From Sulfurimonas sp. (GTDB taxonomy: Bacteria; Campylobacterota; Campylobacteria; Campylobacterales; Sulfurimonadaceae), in the NCBI GenBank assembly GCA_027083475.1, contig JALWON010000351.1:1-13244 (forward strand): DNA of 13,244 nucleotides, read 5' to 3'. Positions 13,016 to 13,244 of this stretch are shown piece by piece. The notes beneath the pieces are model-generated. The model saw only the letters and a list, made by a program, of their open reading frames with translations. It searched no databases and was not told the DNA's origin. Position 1 is the first letter of the stretch; every line of letters starts with the position of its first letter. The position numbers were made by a program, and so were the translations under genes.

Positions 13016-13244
13016 TTATACCTCTAAAAAATATGTATCTGGACGATTATTATCATAGTTTTCATTTGCCCAAAGCAAAAGTATCATTTCTTCATTACCA
13101 ATATTTTTTATATTATGTGTATATCCAGGTATCATCTCTACAATTTCCATTCTACTATCACTCACCTTATAACTTACTTTTTCATTTGTAATAATATGTC
13201 TAAATTCAATAAGTGCTTTACCTCTTACAACTAAAAATTTCTCA
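13016..13244 (-). CDS. fnlB: FnlB/CapF/WbjC reductase, C-terminal cupin part only
   Basis: Reading leftward from the window edge, 75 codons are open and end in TAA at 13018-13016. The translation starts EKFLVVRGKALIEFRHI and ends RPDTYFLEV, with VEMIPGYTHNIKNIG and LLLWANENYD between; the His in GYTHNI and the earlier FRHI stretch are typical of the cupin domain. This matches the C-terminal cupin of the bifunctional CapF/WbjC proteins, whose N-terminal SDR domain (outside the window) reduces the 4-keto sugar on the way to UDP-L-FucNAc. The gene is followed after 2 bases by fnlC. The 5' part and the expected partner fnlA/capE should lie at higher coordinates beyond the window. Confidence 0.85.
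   Translation of the reverse strand, partial: EKFLVVRGKALIEFRHIITNEKVSYKVSDSRMEIVEMIPGYTHNIKNIGNEEMILLLWANENYDNNRPDTYFLEV

Noticed and set aside
13014..13244. Gene-free right end of the window
   Set aside because: The minus strand is open from the edge to a TAA at 13016 and encodes a typical CapF cupin C-terminus, so it is a partial gene rather than intergenic DNA.

Overview
The window looks like a chromosomal segment from an AT-rich member of the Campylobacterota (Epsilonproteobacteria), most like a Sulfurimonas/Sulfurovum-type organism. This rests on recognised protein styles: the short futalosine-pathway MqnA, a QueE with an extended cysteine spacing, tightly packed cofactor operons, and promoters that show a -10 box but no clear -35. 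The genus is an inference; no rRNA or marker gene is present.

Left part (1-2975, plus strand): the 3' end of an RDD-family membrane protein, then a 175-bp near-perfect hairpin (MITE/REP-like) centred at 527, then a promoter and a three-gene operon moaA-queE-queD. This joins the first step of molybdopterin synthesis to two steps of the 7-deazaguanine (preQ0/queuosine) pathway. Middle part (2972-6628, minus strand): a compact molybdenum-cofactor operon read leftward as moaD-moaE-moeA-(182-aa unknown)-moeA, with two clearly different MoeA paralogues flanking the unknown protein. A short divergent promoter region (6629-6695) also drives mqnA on the plus strand, probably as a leaderless mRNA.

Right part (7322-13244, minus strand): the end of a surface-polysaccharide (O-antigen/capsule-like) locus. 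In transcription order it holds the C-terminal cupin part of FnlB/CapF (cut by the window edge), FnlC/WbjD 2-epimerase, a WbuB-like glycosyltransferase, a two-gene insertion, a WbpL-type initiating sugar-phosphate transferase, and a membrane WbpM/PglF-type UDP-GlcNAc 4,6-dehydratase. The gene set predicts UDP-L-FucNAc (or a close relative) made and transferred onto an undecaprenyl-linked sugar. The order is like the wbjC-wbjD-wbjE...wbpL-wbpM type of locus.

The most unusual part is the insertion at about 10.04-10.68 kb. It contains a PemK/MazF-like toxin gene with no recognisable antitoxin, preceded by an overlooked small ORF of 45 codons. That ORF ends just after an A8 tract with a Shine-Dalgarno-like sequence 10 nt upstream. 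A -1 frameshift (or one extra A) would extend it to 58 aa and make its stop overlap the toxin start as ATGA. A 14-bp palindrome lies inside the small ORF. At the other end of the toxin gene a good plus-strand sigma70 promoter, whose spacer is made of six TAT repeats, points antisense into the toxin. No stretch over 300 bases lacks a gene. No tRNA, rRNA, CRISPR array or insertion sequence with a transposase was seen.
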